Below, in pieces: positions 55,325 through 63,916 of a DNA stretch of 64,000 bases; within the stretch, counting starts at the first letter, position 1, and every line of letters begins with the position of its first letter. The stretch is taken from NCBI GenBank assembly GCA_001915385.1, contig MNQK01000027.1, positions 62,001-126,000 of the forward strand, read 5' to 3'. The translations under genes and the position numbers were made by a program. The DNA is from Bacteroidales bacterium 52_46. GTDB lineage: Bacteria > Bacteroidota > Bacteroidia > Bacteroidales > Muribaculaceae. The notes beneath the pieces were generated by a model. The model had not been told where the DNA came from. It searched no databases and saw only the letters and a list, made by a program, of their open reading frames with translations.

Positions 55325-56761
55325 TTATTTACCGGTGTGGTTGAACGTCTTTGCTACGAGAGGCACGTTTTTCTCCATCGAGATACGTGTGGTAGTCGGG
55401 TATTCGAGGGCGTTGAGTTCGGCAACGGCGAAGCGGATGTCGTTGAGGAGCTGGTCGGCCATGTCGCGGCTGAAGCCCTGTTTGCAGAGCACGCGCATCA
55501 CGACGATGTTCTCGATATTGGCCGGCAGTGTGTAGGCAGGTACCATCCATCCCTTCTGTGCAAGTTTGTCCTGAAGGTCGAAGAGGGTCCATTTGGCGGT
55601 CTTCTGTACTTCGGGCTTCATGAGCCAGGTGAAAATCGGGTTGGGCACATCAGGTGAGTAGGGCTGGAATTCGGGCATAGCGCTTACCTGCGAGTGGAGA
55701 TATTTGGCCACCGACAGAGAGTTGAACTGAACGTTCTTGTAGCCTTCGAATCCGAGACGTATGAACTGATAGTACTGACCGAGAATCTGTGCGGCCGGAC
55801 GGGAGAAGTTCAAGCCTACCTGGCTGATTTCGGCGCCGAGGTAATTGACGCTGAACGACATTACGTCGGGGAGATATTTCTTGTCTTTCCATACTACCCA
55901 TCCCAGACCGGGGTATACGAGGCCGAACTTATGGCCTGACGTGCTGATTGACAATACCCATTTAAGACGGAAGTCCCATTTTACTTCGGGGAAGAGGAAC
56001 GGCAGGATGAAGCCGCCTGTGGCTGCGTCGACGTGGATAGGAATGTCATATCCTGTCTTTGCGTTGTATTCATCAAGCGCTTTGTCGAGGGCTTCGACAT
56101 CGTCGTTAAGTCCGGTCCAGGTCACGCCCTGAATAGGCACGATACAGATAGTGTTTTCGTCGCACATCTTAAGTGCTTCCTGCGGGTCGAGGGTGGTTTT
56201 CTCCAGTGTCAGAGGCACGGTACGCATCTCAATCTGCCAGAGCTGGGCGAATTTCTCCCATACTACCTGATAGCCGGTAGAAATCACGAAGTTAGGCTTG
56301 TCGAACGGTTTGCCCTCTTTCTGACGGCGTTCACGCCAGCGTATCCATGCTGCGATACCGCCGAGCATACATGCTTCCGACGAACCGATTGCCAAGGCTC
56401 CGGTTTTCCATTTGGAGGTCTCGGGTGTGTTCCACAGATTAGCCACTATATTGATACACTTTCCGTTCATTACGGCCACGCGCGGATACTCGGTCTCATC
56501 TATATAGTTGATGTTGATGGCTTCGTTCATAAGACGGGTGGCATATTCGTCCATATAGGTAGTTACGAATGTGGCGAGATTGAGTCGCGGCTGGGTCTGG
56601 GCAAAAGTTTCGTCCTTTACCATCTGATATGCGATTTCAGGAGTAGTGGGGCCGGCCGGTATACGGTCAACAGGAGCTGCCTGAAGCATGGCGTCTGAAC
56701 CGAACACATCGGTCTTGGCATCGCCATTGCGGAAATTGGGGTCAAGATTCTGGTCGAGCAT
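55325..56761 (-). CDS. gadB: Glutamate decarboxylase
   Basis: A 478-residue group II PLP decarboxylase converting glutamate to GABA with use of a proton. The PLP lysine is Lys278 in SISTSGHKFGLVYPGLGW. HVDAA (His243-Asp245) stacks on and contacts the cofactor. GSSEACMLGG near 126 and the C-terminal tail with HTGK match GadB. The terminal histidine region is used in pH control in E. coli GadB. It is the first gene of the gad cluster, 99 bp before glutaminase. Its promoter is not evident. A divergent AspT-type gene starts 250 bp upstream. Confidence 0.96.
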   Translation of the reverse strand: MLDQNLDPNFRNGDAKTDVFGSDAMLQAAPVDRIPAGPTTPEIAYQMVKDETFAQTQPRLNLATFVTTYMDEYATRLMNEAININYIDETEYPRVAVMNGKCINIVANLWNTPETSKWKTGALAIGSSEACMLGGIAAWIRWRERRQKEGKPFDKPNFVISTGYQVVWEKFAQLWQIEMRTVPLTLEKTTLDPQEALKMCDENTICIVPIQGVTWTGLNDDVEALDKALDEYNAKTGYDIPIHVDAATGGFILPFLFPEVKWDFRLKWVLSISTSGHKFGLVYPGLGWVVWKDKKYLPDVMSFSVNYLGAEISQVGLNFSRPAAQILGQYYQFIRLGFEGYKNVQFNSLSVAKYLHSQVSAMPEFQPYSPDVPNPIFTWLMKPEVQKTAKWTLFDLQDKLAQKGWMVPAYTLPANIENIVVMRVLCKQGFSRDMADQLLNDIRFAVAELNALEYPTTTRISMEKNVPLVAKTFNHTGK

Positions 56762-57011
56762 AAAATTAAAATTAAATTAGGGTTTGTAAAGTTTTAATTC
56801 ATTTTTCAGGCAGATAAATAAGATGTATTTTTCGTCATAGGTTACAGTTATTTAAGTCCTGTTTCTGTAATATAACATTATCGGTGCTGTAAAAGTTGAG
56901 AATACCGCGTCAAAAAAAATCGTGCCAATATTTTTCGCTTTGTCAACATACGGAGGAAACAAAACCGCCGCCGCATTGTTCAGTTTCTATAAACCTATTT
57001 ATTTATTTGAA

Positions 57012-58724
57012 ATGGATTGGATAGTACATACATTGCGCGATAATCCGTCGCTTGCCGTGTTCCTCACGCTCGGAATCGGTTTTTTTATAGGACAGCTTAA
57101 ATTTAAATCGTTCTCGCTGGGGACGGTGACTTCGGTGCTGTTGGTCGGTGTGGTCGTAGGGCAGCTTGACATTCCCGTGCCCGGACCTATGAAAGATGTG
57201 TTCTTCCTGCTTTTCCTGTTTGCGATAGGATACAGCGTGGGCCCGCAGTTCTTCCAGGCACTCAAAGGCGACGGAATCAAGCAGGTGCTTTTTGCCGTGG
57301 TGGTGTGCGTGCTGTGCCTGCTTTCCACATGGGTGGTGGCACTATGTATGGGCTACAATATAGGAGAGGCTGTCGGGTTGCTGGCCGGTTCGCAGACTAT
57401 GTCGGCGGTCATCGGTGTGGGTACCGACACTATCAATTCGCTTGATATAGCCGATGCCGAGAAACAGAAAATGCTCGGCATGATACCGGTGTGCTACGCG
57501 GTGACATACGTGTTCGGTACCATCGGGTCGGCCTATCTTCTTGCCAATCTCGGTCCGAGGCTTCTCGGCGGTATTAAAAAGGTAAAAGCCGAGACCGCAG
57601 AGCTTGAAAAGAAGCTCAATTATGGTTCAGCTACAACCGATCCCAACTATATCAAGGCGCAGCGCCCGGTGGTGTTCAGAGCCTACAAAGTGACGGACTC
57701 CTTCTTCTCTACGCCGCGCAGCGTGGCTGAGGCCGAGGACTATTTCCTGCAGAAAAAGAGAAATATCTATCTGGAGCGTGTGCGCACCTCTTCCGACGGG
57801 AAAATCTATGATATAAATCCAGGTATTGACATTAAAATATCAACTGGCGATGAAATCGTGCTGAGCGGGCGCCGTGAGTTCATAATCGGCGACGAAAGTT
57901 GGGTCGGACCGGAAGTGGAGGACTCCGAACTGGTGGATTTCATGGCCGAGGATCTCGATGTCACAGTCGCTTCGAAGAGCATTGGCAGCATGACGGTGGA
58001 TGAACTGCGTCGTCAGAAGTTCATGTATGGCGTGTCAATAAAGAGCATAAGCCGTGGCGGAGTGCCGATACCGGTGCTCGCGCAGGTAAAGATACGCCGC
58101 GGCGATGTGATTTCCGTTGTCGGACTCGAACGAGAAGTGAACGCAGCCGCCAAGGAAATAGGTTATGCCGACCGCCGTACCACAAAGACCGACCTCGTAT
58201 TCGTAGGCCTTGGCATTTTTATCGGCGGTTTGTTCGGCTCGCTGTCGCTGCATATAGGAAAGATACCGTTGAGCCTTAGCATCAGTGGCGGAGCCCTTAT
58301 AGCAGGCCTCGTGCTCGGCTGGCTTCGCTCGAAGCATCCTACCTTCGGGCGCCTGCCTCGTTCGGCCGTGTGGCTGATGGACAACCTCGGACTTAATATG
58401 TTTATCGCCGTGGTCGGCATCTCGTCGGGACCGTCGTTCATCTCCGGCCTGAAGGAAGTAGGCATAATACTCTTCCTGATGGGTGTGATTGCAACCTCCG
58501 TACCCCTCATACTCGGCACAATCATCGGCCGCCGCATATTCAAATTCCCGTCGGCGATAACGCTCGGCTGCTGCGCCGGAAGCCGCACGACAACGGCCTC
58601 GCTCGGCGCCGTACAGGATGCAATCGGCAGCTCCATCCCCGCAATGGGCTACACCGTGACCTACGCCATAGGCAACACCCTCCTCATCCTATGGGGCGTA
58701 GTAATAGTCCTCCTGATGAGCTGA
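57012..58724 (+). CDS. AspT/YidE-type antiporter
   Basis: A 570-residue protein from MDWIVHTLRDNPSLAVF; the open frame upstream is not protein-like. It has two blocks of membrane segments (about 15-185 and 385-570) around a soluble part with two TrkA-C-type domains (about 215-375, containing GDEIVLSGRREFIIG and GDVISVVGLEREVNA). This is the layout of the aspartate:alanine exchanger family. GTVTSVLLVGVVVGQL, GSQTMSAVIGVGTDT and GCCAGSRTTTASLGAVQDA are family-like membrane motifs. The natural substrate could be Asp/Ala, matching AspD at 31833, or another pair such as Glu/GABA given the gad neighbours. Confidence 0.85.
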   Translation: MDWIVHTLRDNPSLAVFLTLGIGFFIGQLKFKSFSLGTVTSVLLVGVVVGQLDIPVPGPMKDVFFLLFLFAIGYSVGPQFFQALKGDGIKQVLFAVVVCVLCLLSTWVVALCMGYNIGEAVGLLAGSQTMSAVIGVGTDTINSLDIADAEKQKMLGMIPVCYAVTYVFGTIGSAYLLANLGPRLLGGIKKVKAETAELEKKLNYGSATTDPNYIKAQRPVVFRAYKVTDSFFSTPRSVAEAEDYFLQKKRNIYLERVRTSSDGKIYDINPGIDIKISTGDEIVLSGRREFIIGDESWVGPEVEDSELVDFMAEDLDVTVASKSIGSMTVDELRRQKFMYGVSIKSISRGGVPIPVLAQVKIRRGDVISVVGLEREVNAAAKEIGYADRRTTKTDLVFVGLGIFIGGLFGSLSLHIGKIPLSLSISGGALIAGLVLGWLRSKHPTFGRLPRSAVWLMDNLGLNMFIAVVGISSGPSFISGLKEVGIILFLMGVIATSVPLILGTIIGRRIFKFPSAITLGCCAGSRTTTASLGAVQDAIGSSIPAMGYTVTYAIGNTLLILWGVVIVLLMS

Positions 58725-58749
58725 CACCATCCGCCCCTATCGCACGTAT

Positions 58750-58820
58750 AATGTAGGGATAATCAGAAAATTGCCAAACAATTAGTTGGTAATTTTCTGA
58801 TTATCCCTACATTATTTTTG
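58750..58820. terminator. 28-bp stem hairpin after the AspT-type gene
   Basis: Arms 58750-58777 and 58786-58813 pair at 27 of 28 positions (core tagggataatcag / ctgattatcccta). The tail is atttttga. It is far longer than an ordinary terminator stem. Confidence 0.75.
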
Positions 58821-58855
58821 ATATACTCCCACATGTGCGATTATGAATTGACTTT

Positions 58856-58871
58856 TATACAAACAAATCCG
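58856..58871 (+). repeat. Left copy of a 16-base direct repeat bounding an AT-rich segment
   Basis: tatacaaacaaatccg occurs here and at 62223-62238. The spacer 58872-59245 has a small inverted pair (aatggccaa near 58967, ttggccatt near 58992) and no gene. Confidence 0.55.
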
Positions 58872-59245
58872 TAATTTCCTCCAAAAATGCCGATTTTAGC
58901 CAAACTTATCGCCTTAGTGCTCTGCTTTGCAGATAAACTACGCCACTTGAGCCTATAAAACACCAATGGCCAAACAAATCATATTTTGATTGGCCATTGA
59001 TTATTATGTATTTACATTGGAAGACCTACTTGATACTCGTCCTCGTGGAATGGTTATAGTTTTGTATTTAAGCTATTTAACTGTTGCTTTTCTCAGTTTA
59101 GATACAAACATATTTGCCATTTGAGGCCTTAAAACTCCATATTAAGTTGATGAACAACGTGAGCCTGTTTTATCGGAAAGTTCTTGCCGACCTTGCGGCA
59201 AGATGATGTTGATTGAAAATAGCCGTGCAGAAAAAGGAATAATTC

Positions 59246-60253
59246 CTATTTCATATGTCCTGTTCCTCCACAGTGTCCACAATACACATGGGAGTGACCA
59301 GATGAACGATAGAAATCCCTACCGCATTCATTACAATGAATTTTTACATCTGTTGTACCAAATGTTGCAATACTTTGACTAACTTCTTTTTTACCTGTCC
59401 CATCACAGAACGCACATTTACGAGAAGAAATAGACCCGTCAGATGAACTTGGTTTTGATTCTTCTATCTGATTTGGTTCGGATATGACATAATCACCAAT
59501 TCCTCCATAAATAGGGATAGAACTCCAATCTATATTTGTATTCCAATTTATATTCCATGTTGGAGTATATTGTGGGCCAGGCATCATAAGCCATGGCATA
59601 TTTGAATAATATCCGCCCCAATTAGAAATCTGCCTTTCTTGTTGCGCAGTCGGTTTTTTATGTATATCTTTCTTTACTAAAGATCCATTTTCCTTATATC
59701 CGATAAAGGTATAACCATCGTATGAAAAAGCTTCAAAATTTCCCTTTGCTATTTCTGCTCCGTTTAAATCGCATAATCCAAATTCATTATCATTTTGAAA
59801 TAAGATATACTTGTTCGTTTCCACTTGGTTCCCAGAAGAATGAATGCTTGTATAATATCGAGTATATGGAATTATAATATTTCCTTCTTTTGAATATACT
59901 TCAGATACCCTAGCTGCTCCCGTCCTATCCCGAAGTTTTTTAAAATCAATAGGATGATCAATTACTCTCACAAAATACCCTCCATTATATTTATTATCAA
60001 CAAAATAGACTAAAGATAAACCTCCGATTTTACTGGGTGGGGTTATAAAATTTCCATTTTTGTCTAATGCATGACTGTCAATTAGATTTTTAGAATATGA
60101 ATCTAAACATTTGGTTTGTAGTTCATACCAAACAAAACCACTTTTTTCTGTATGTTTAATTCGAGCAATTTCTTCACCTAATTCATTGATTTGTGCAAAA
60201 GATCTCACAACTCCTAAGATAACAATACATAATAAGGGCAATAAATTCTTCAT
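59246..60253 (-). CDS. Secreted protein with C-terminal DnaJ-type zinc-finger motifs
   Basis: The protein has 335 residues with signal peptide MKNLLPLLCIVILGVVRSFAQ. The middle (about 25-200) is beta-rich and resembles WG-repeat-like text (YILFQNDNEFGLCDLNGAEI, YDGYTFIGYKENG). A Pro/Trp/Asn-rich stretch follows (about 215-250). The end carries three CxxC pairs: Cys280/283 (CAFCDGTG), Cys307/310 (CNECG) and Cys325/328 (CGHCGGTG), like the zinc-binding part of DnaJ but without a J domain. Base composition is clearly AT-richer than the neighbours, suggesting acquisition. Function unknown; metal binding or thiol chemistry outside the cell is possible. Confidence 0.8.
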   Translation of the reverse strand: MKNLLPLLCIVILGVVRSFAQINELGEEIARIKHTEKSGFVWYELQTKCLDSYSKNLIDSHALDKNGNFITPPSKIGGLSLVYFVDNKYNGGYFVRVIDHPIDFKKLRDRTGAARVSEVYSKEGNIIIPYTRYYTSIHSSGNQVETNKYILFQNDNEFGLCDLNGAEIAKGNFEAFSYDGYTFIGYKENGSLVKKDIHKKPTAQQERQISNWGGYYSNMPWLMMPGPQYTPTWNINWNTNIDWSSIPIYGGIGDYVISEPNQIEESKPSSSDGSISSRKCAFCDGTGKKEVSQSIATFGTTDVKIHCNECGRDFYRSSGHSHVYCGHCGGTGHMK

Positions 60254-60603
60254 AACATAAATGGTATATTTGGTTTTACAGTCCTATCAACCGTTATTAA
60301 AAACATTAAAAAAGCGTAGACTGCATTGCCACACTTTAGAAGATGGTCGTAGGAAACCAAAAGATGAAGATGTAGGAATAGCAGCCCACGCTATACGTGA
60401 GAACCGCTTGCCTCCTTGCATCTTTAAGAAAATTTCCTACGTTTTCTTCTACAAGTAAAAGCAATACGCTTCTTGTTAATTCAGTATGTCTTTGCCAATC
60501 TGGGGATTGACAGTTCAAAATTACAAAATAAATTGCATATTACGGCTCTTTCATTTAAAAAATTTTTTCTCTTTAATTATATACGGTTGGATTGAGTTTG
60601 TAT
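60254..60603. other. AT-rich spacer without a gene
   Basis: Between the zinc-finger protein and the helical repeat protein. One 65-codon frame from 60261 has no protein character. I see no promoter match, repeat or RNA in it. Confidence 0.4.
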
Positions 60604-62013
60604 TCATATCTTTGACAGTTCTTCGATTAATGCCGGACGACGTGGTCGGCGCGCTTTCTGCTCTTCAATAATGGTAATAGCTTCCTTTTCTCCACCATAA
60701 TCCATCAATTTCTTAAGCAATTCAACTCCTTCTTTGTAACGGTCTCTGTTGTTGGCCGTAACGAAGAATTCCCGGATGCATTTCGTATATAATCCGATAA
60801 ACTCATTTTTATATAAGTCACGGACTTCTTTTGGTGAGTTCTCAAGAAAGAATGTTGATGTATTTTTGCGAAGATATGCCATATATTTATCCCACATTTT
60901 TTCTTGTGTGTAGATGTATAATTTCTGGTAATAAAATTGGCTGTAATCTTTATCATTCAACAGTGATTCGACAAATTCATGCCATCTGTCCTTGTCAACA
61001 AGTGACTTCATAAGGGAATACATTGCTTCCATAGAATACTCATTTTCGCCCAACCTGCTTCTTCCGAAAAAGAAATATCTGGCAAGATGCAACATCTTCT
61101 CTTTGTCGTTATTGTATTGATAAACTTTAAATTCCCATTTACGCCACGCGTAGATCAGTCCCTCCCTTTCGGAATCATGCTTCTCGCCTTCCGTGGCAAG
61201 CCGTAACACTTCATCATAGTCCTCCTCATCCCAGGCAATTTCAATAAGCTTGGTCCTGAAATCAGGATTGGATACATTGTCGTACATGAATTTACGCTGT
61301 TCGGCAGGAGTGCCGCACTTAGCCATGATCTTAAGTAGATAAGACTGAGCTCTCTCTGCATGATACTTTGCGCTCCAATCATCACCATCAGGCTTGATTG
61401 CTTTCAGAATATTGATGACACGTTCTTGTCGATCCGCAGTGTCAGCAAGAGTGATTGCGATATCAATCCAATACCACCACCAGTCCCAGCCTTTCAGGTC
61501 TCCGTTTTCAAAACGCGCAAGAGCCAACTCAAAAATCTCATTGCCGATATCGTCAGGCAGCTCCTCGTTAGACGCCAGTTCCATCCACTCTTCAAAACAC
61601 ACATCTACGATAGCTCCTAATTCTCCTGCACTGTCATCTCCTGAATTGATAATATCCTCACTGCAATCCGCCATCCCTGTAAGAATAGCCAATACCACTC
61701 TCCAGCGCTTATTTTTCAAGGCTTCATCCGCTTCTTCAAATATTCTGAAAACAGCGTGGTTAAAATCGAATGTGTCCCTATACTCGATATATCCGTGCCT
61801 GCCGGAGAAATCATCTATCAGATCATGGATTCTGGAAGAGTAGGTCTCTGAAGAAGGCGCGAATACAGTTCCTGCCCCGAGAGCGAGAAACCGATTCCGG
61901 AATTTAGTATCTTCATTGCATTCCTTCTTTATGAATTCGTCAATCCGATTCCTGTCAAGTTCGGACAGCAGCATGTCGACCTGCATCATATTTTTGTCTA
62001 TAAATTGGCCCAT
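60604..62013 (-). CDS. Helical repeat protein resembling the C-terminal part of SWIM zinc-finger proteins
   Basis: The protein has 469 residues, no signal peptide and no membrane segment. It is almost entirely alpha-helical, with TPR-like pairs (VVLAILTGMADCSEDIINS, EIFELALARFENGDLKGWDW, EERVINILKAI-like, YDEVLRLATEGEK, YKEGVELLKKLMDYGGEKEA). This arrangement resembles the region that follows the SWIM zinc finger in Bacteroidota SWIM-domain proteins. No CxCx(n)CxH finger is present here, so it would be a stand-alone version. The role is unknown; such solenoids usually bind partners. It lies in the AT-richer segment between the 16-base direct repeats. Confidence 0.7.
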   Translation of the reverse strand: MGQFIDKNMMQVDMLLSELDRNRIDEFIKKECNEDTKFRNRFLALGAGTVFAPSSETYSSRIHDLIDDFSGRHGYIEYRDTFDFNHAVFRIFEEADEALKNKRWRVVLAILTGMADCSEDIINSGDDSAGELGAIVDVCFEEWMELASNEELPDDIGNEIFELALARFENGDLKGWDWWWYWIDIAITLADTADRQERVINILKAIKPDGDDWSAKYHAERAQSYLLKIMAKCGTPAEQRKFMYDNVSNPDFRTKLIEIAWDEEDYDEVLRLATEGEKHDSEREGLIYAWRKWEFKVYQYNNDKEKMLHLARYFFFGRSRLGENEYSMEAMYSLMKSLVDKDRWHEFVESLLNDKDYSQFYYQKLYIYTQEKMWDKYMAYLRKNTSTFFLENSPKEVRDLYKNEFIGLYTKCIREFFVTANNRDRYKEGVELLKKLMDYGGEKEAITIIEEQKARRPRRPALIEELSKI

Positions 62014-62222
62014 ATTATGAGATTGTTAGAGAATTTAGTGATATATATGCTATCTATTGCAAAGATAATGTATTTGTGTAACATCTGTAGCCCAGATAAG
62101 CTATCATATTCCTAAATATTGAAAAACAGACTGTTTTTGGCGAAAAATCTGTTTAGATAGCCAATAAAACCACGGTAAATGAGGCTCTTTATGATTTGGA
62201 TGCTGCGGAGTTTATTGAATTA

Positions 62223-62238
62223 TATACAAACAAATCCG
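62223..62238 (+). repeat. Right copy of the 16-base direct repeat
   Basis: tatacaaacaaatccg, identical to 58856-58871. A partial copy (atacaaacaaatt) follows near 62256. The spacer 62014-62692 holds no gene apart from repeats. Confidence 0.55.
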
Positions 62239-62348
62239 ATTTTGCCACTAAAACAGTGCTTAAATACAAACAAATTTCGCCATCTTAAAGCATAAAACGC
62301 CTCATTCCAAAATTACAATGCATATTACAGTTTTCTTTTAATATCGCT

Positions 62349-62458
62349 GTCCGCGGTTAATCATCGCTTTTAGCGCTTTGCTATGCAAAGAAACCGCGGC
62401 TACTACATGACTGGCTCATAGCGTATTATAGTAGCCGCGGTTTTTTTAACCGCGGACA
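62349..62458. repeat. Nested CCGCGG palindromes
   Basis: The outer arms tgtccgcggttaa (62348-62360) and ttaaccgcggaca (62446-62458) enclose inner arms aaaccgcggctac (62391-62403) and gtagccgcggttt (62431-62443). The inner unit also occurs at 236-251. Confidence 0.7.
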
Positions 62459-62574
62459 ACGAAGCCGGCAATTGTCATAGCTCACGCACTACAATTTCGG
62501 ATTGAGCCCATAAAACGCAATTAAAAGTCGACCTATTTCGGACGGTTACATATAACACGACAGTCCGGGATGCG

Positions 62575-62613
62575 AAAAAGGCCGGAGCTCTGCGGGAGGG
62601 CTTCGGCCTTTTT
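62575..62613 (-). terminator. Terminator of the OmpA-family gene
   Basis: The arms aaaaaggccg (62575-62584) and cggccttttt (62604-62613) pair; on the minus strand the stem ends in a T run. It lies about 80 bases after the stop. Confidence 0.8.
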
Positions 62614-62692
62614 GAGAAATTATTAATTATGCTATCTGATTGTTCTCAGAGTCGATAATAATTGTTGTCGGTAGTTTTTAACGGGTAGACGA

Positions 62693-63853
62693 TTATTTAG
62701 CGTCAACGGTGCAGATTGCAACGCGGTTCCAAGTGTTCTGGCTGAACATGTCGCCGATGCCTTCACCCTTGGCGTTGATGCGGCTTTCAGCTACACCTTC
62801 TTTAACGAGGGCTTTCTTAACGGCCTGAGCGCGTTTTTCAGCGAGTTTCTTGTTAAATTCGAGGCTACCGTCCTTCGAAGCATAACCTTTCACGTCAACA
62901 GTGGCGTTGGGGTCGTTCTTGAGCTGCTGGGCAACCATGTAGATGTTGGGTTTCTGGTTGGCCTGGATAGTAGAAGAAGCGAGATTGAAGAATACGTAGT
63001 GAACGTTGTCGAGGTTCTTGACAACTTCAACAACCTGGGGTTTCTTGTTGAGGCAGTCAGCGAGTTTCTGCTCGAGGTCGTTGATTTTCTGCTGAAGGGC
63101 AGCCTTGTCAGCGTTGCAGTTGTTGAGCTGAGCGCGGAGCGAGTTGATTTCAGCGTTGAGGGCGGCAACGAGTTCTTCGTCCATCGGAGTAACGACTTTG
63201 AAAGAGTGAGTGCCGTTGGAGTTCTTGAAGTGGTAAGTCACGCCGGCTTCCATCTCGATGTAAGCGTGGTTGAGGTTGTACTGGGCTTCGTAACCGAGAC
63301 CGTTGGCGTTGATGTCGTGGTTGTTCATGTTCCAGACGATAGCGGGCTTGATAGAGATTGTCCATGCCTTAGCTTCGCCGAGGTTGAAGTTGAAATTCAA
63401 ACCTGCCTTGTTAGCCCAAGAGTTGCCATCCTCGCCTTGAACGTGAGGATAATAGCTGTGGAGCCAGCCTGTACCGGCTACTGCCTCAATTTCAAATGAA
63501 CGGGGAGTACCTTTATAGCCGCCGAACACGTTCATAAGGTTCAAGGTACCGAAAGCACCTACATACTGGTGGTCAACAGCGGTAGCGCTCTTGAAACCGG
63601 TCCAGCTTGAAGTGTTGACAGTCCATTCGCCTTCGATGCCGAGGCCGAATACGGGAGTGATCTGTTTCTTAAGTTCGAGGCCGAAGATGCCGCGGCAGTT
63701 CTGCCAGAAGCTGTGGCCTTTAGCGGGAGTAACAGCGCCACCCTTGAGACCGAGTGACCAGTTGTCGCTAAACTTGCTACCTTGCACAGTTACTTGTGCT
63801 TGCGCTGAGATGGCACCAAGTGCCAAAGCAGCCATAAGGATAATCTTTTTCAT
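62693..63853 (-). CDS. OmpA-family outer membrane protein
   Basis: A 386-residue protein with signal peptide MKKIILMAALALGAISAQAQ. An eight-strand-type barrel (about 25-212) follows, then a short coiled coil (about 226-268, ELVAALNAEINSLRAQLNN). Last is an OmpA C-terminal peptidoglycan-binding domain (about 280-386) with VDVKGYASKDGS (Asp328) and LAEKRAQAVKKALV (Arg341), the residues that hold diaminopimelate. It ties the outer membrane to the cell wall and is probably one of the most abundant surface proteins. Codon use is strongly biased, and a full consensus promoter lies upstream. Confidence 0.94.
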   Translation of the reverse strand: MKKIILMAALALGAISAQAQVTVQGSKFSDNWSLGLKGGAVTPAKGHSFWQNCRGIFGLELKKQITPVFGLGIEGEWTVNTSSWTGFKSATAVDHQYVGAFGTLNLMNVFGGYKGTPRSFEIEAVAGTGWLHSYYPHVQGEDGNSWANKAGLNFNFNLGEAKAWTISIKPAIVWNMNNHDINANGLGYEAQYNLNHAYIEMEAGVTYHFKNSNGTHSFKVVTPMDEELVAALNAEINSLRAQLNNCNADKAALQQKINDLEQKLADCLNKKPQVVEVVKNLDNVHYVFFNLASSTIQANQKPNIYMVAQQLKNDPNATVDVKGYASKDGSLEFNKKLAEKRAQAVKKALVKEGVAESRINAKGEGIGDMFSQNTWNRVAICTVDAK

Positions 63854-63885
63854 ATTTTTAATAGATAACTTAATTAATTTCTACG

Positions 63886-63916
63886 CAAAGATACTTATAA
63901 TAATTATACTATCAAA
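63886..63916 (-). promoter_or_regulatory. Promoter of the OmpA-family gene
   Basis: TATCTTTG (complement 63886-63893) has TTTG (complement 63913-63916) 19 bases upstream, a full consensus match, 33 bases before the start codon. Confidence 0.85.

Noticed and set aside
59246..60253. Annotation as a DnaJ chaperone
   Set aside because: Only the CxxCxGTG-type pairs are shared; there is no J domain and the protein has a signal peptide.
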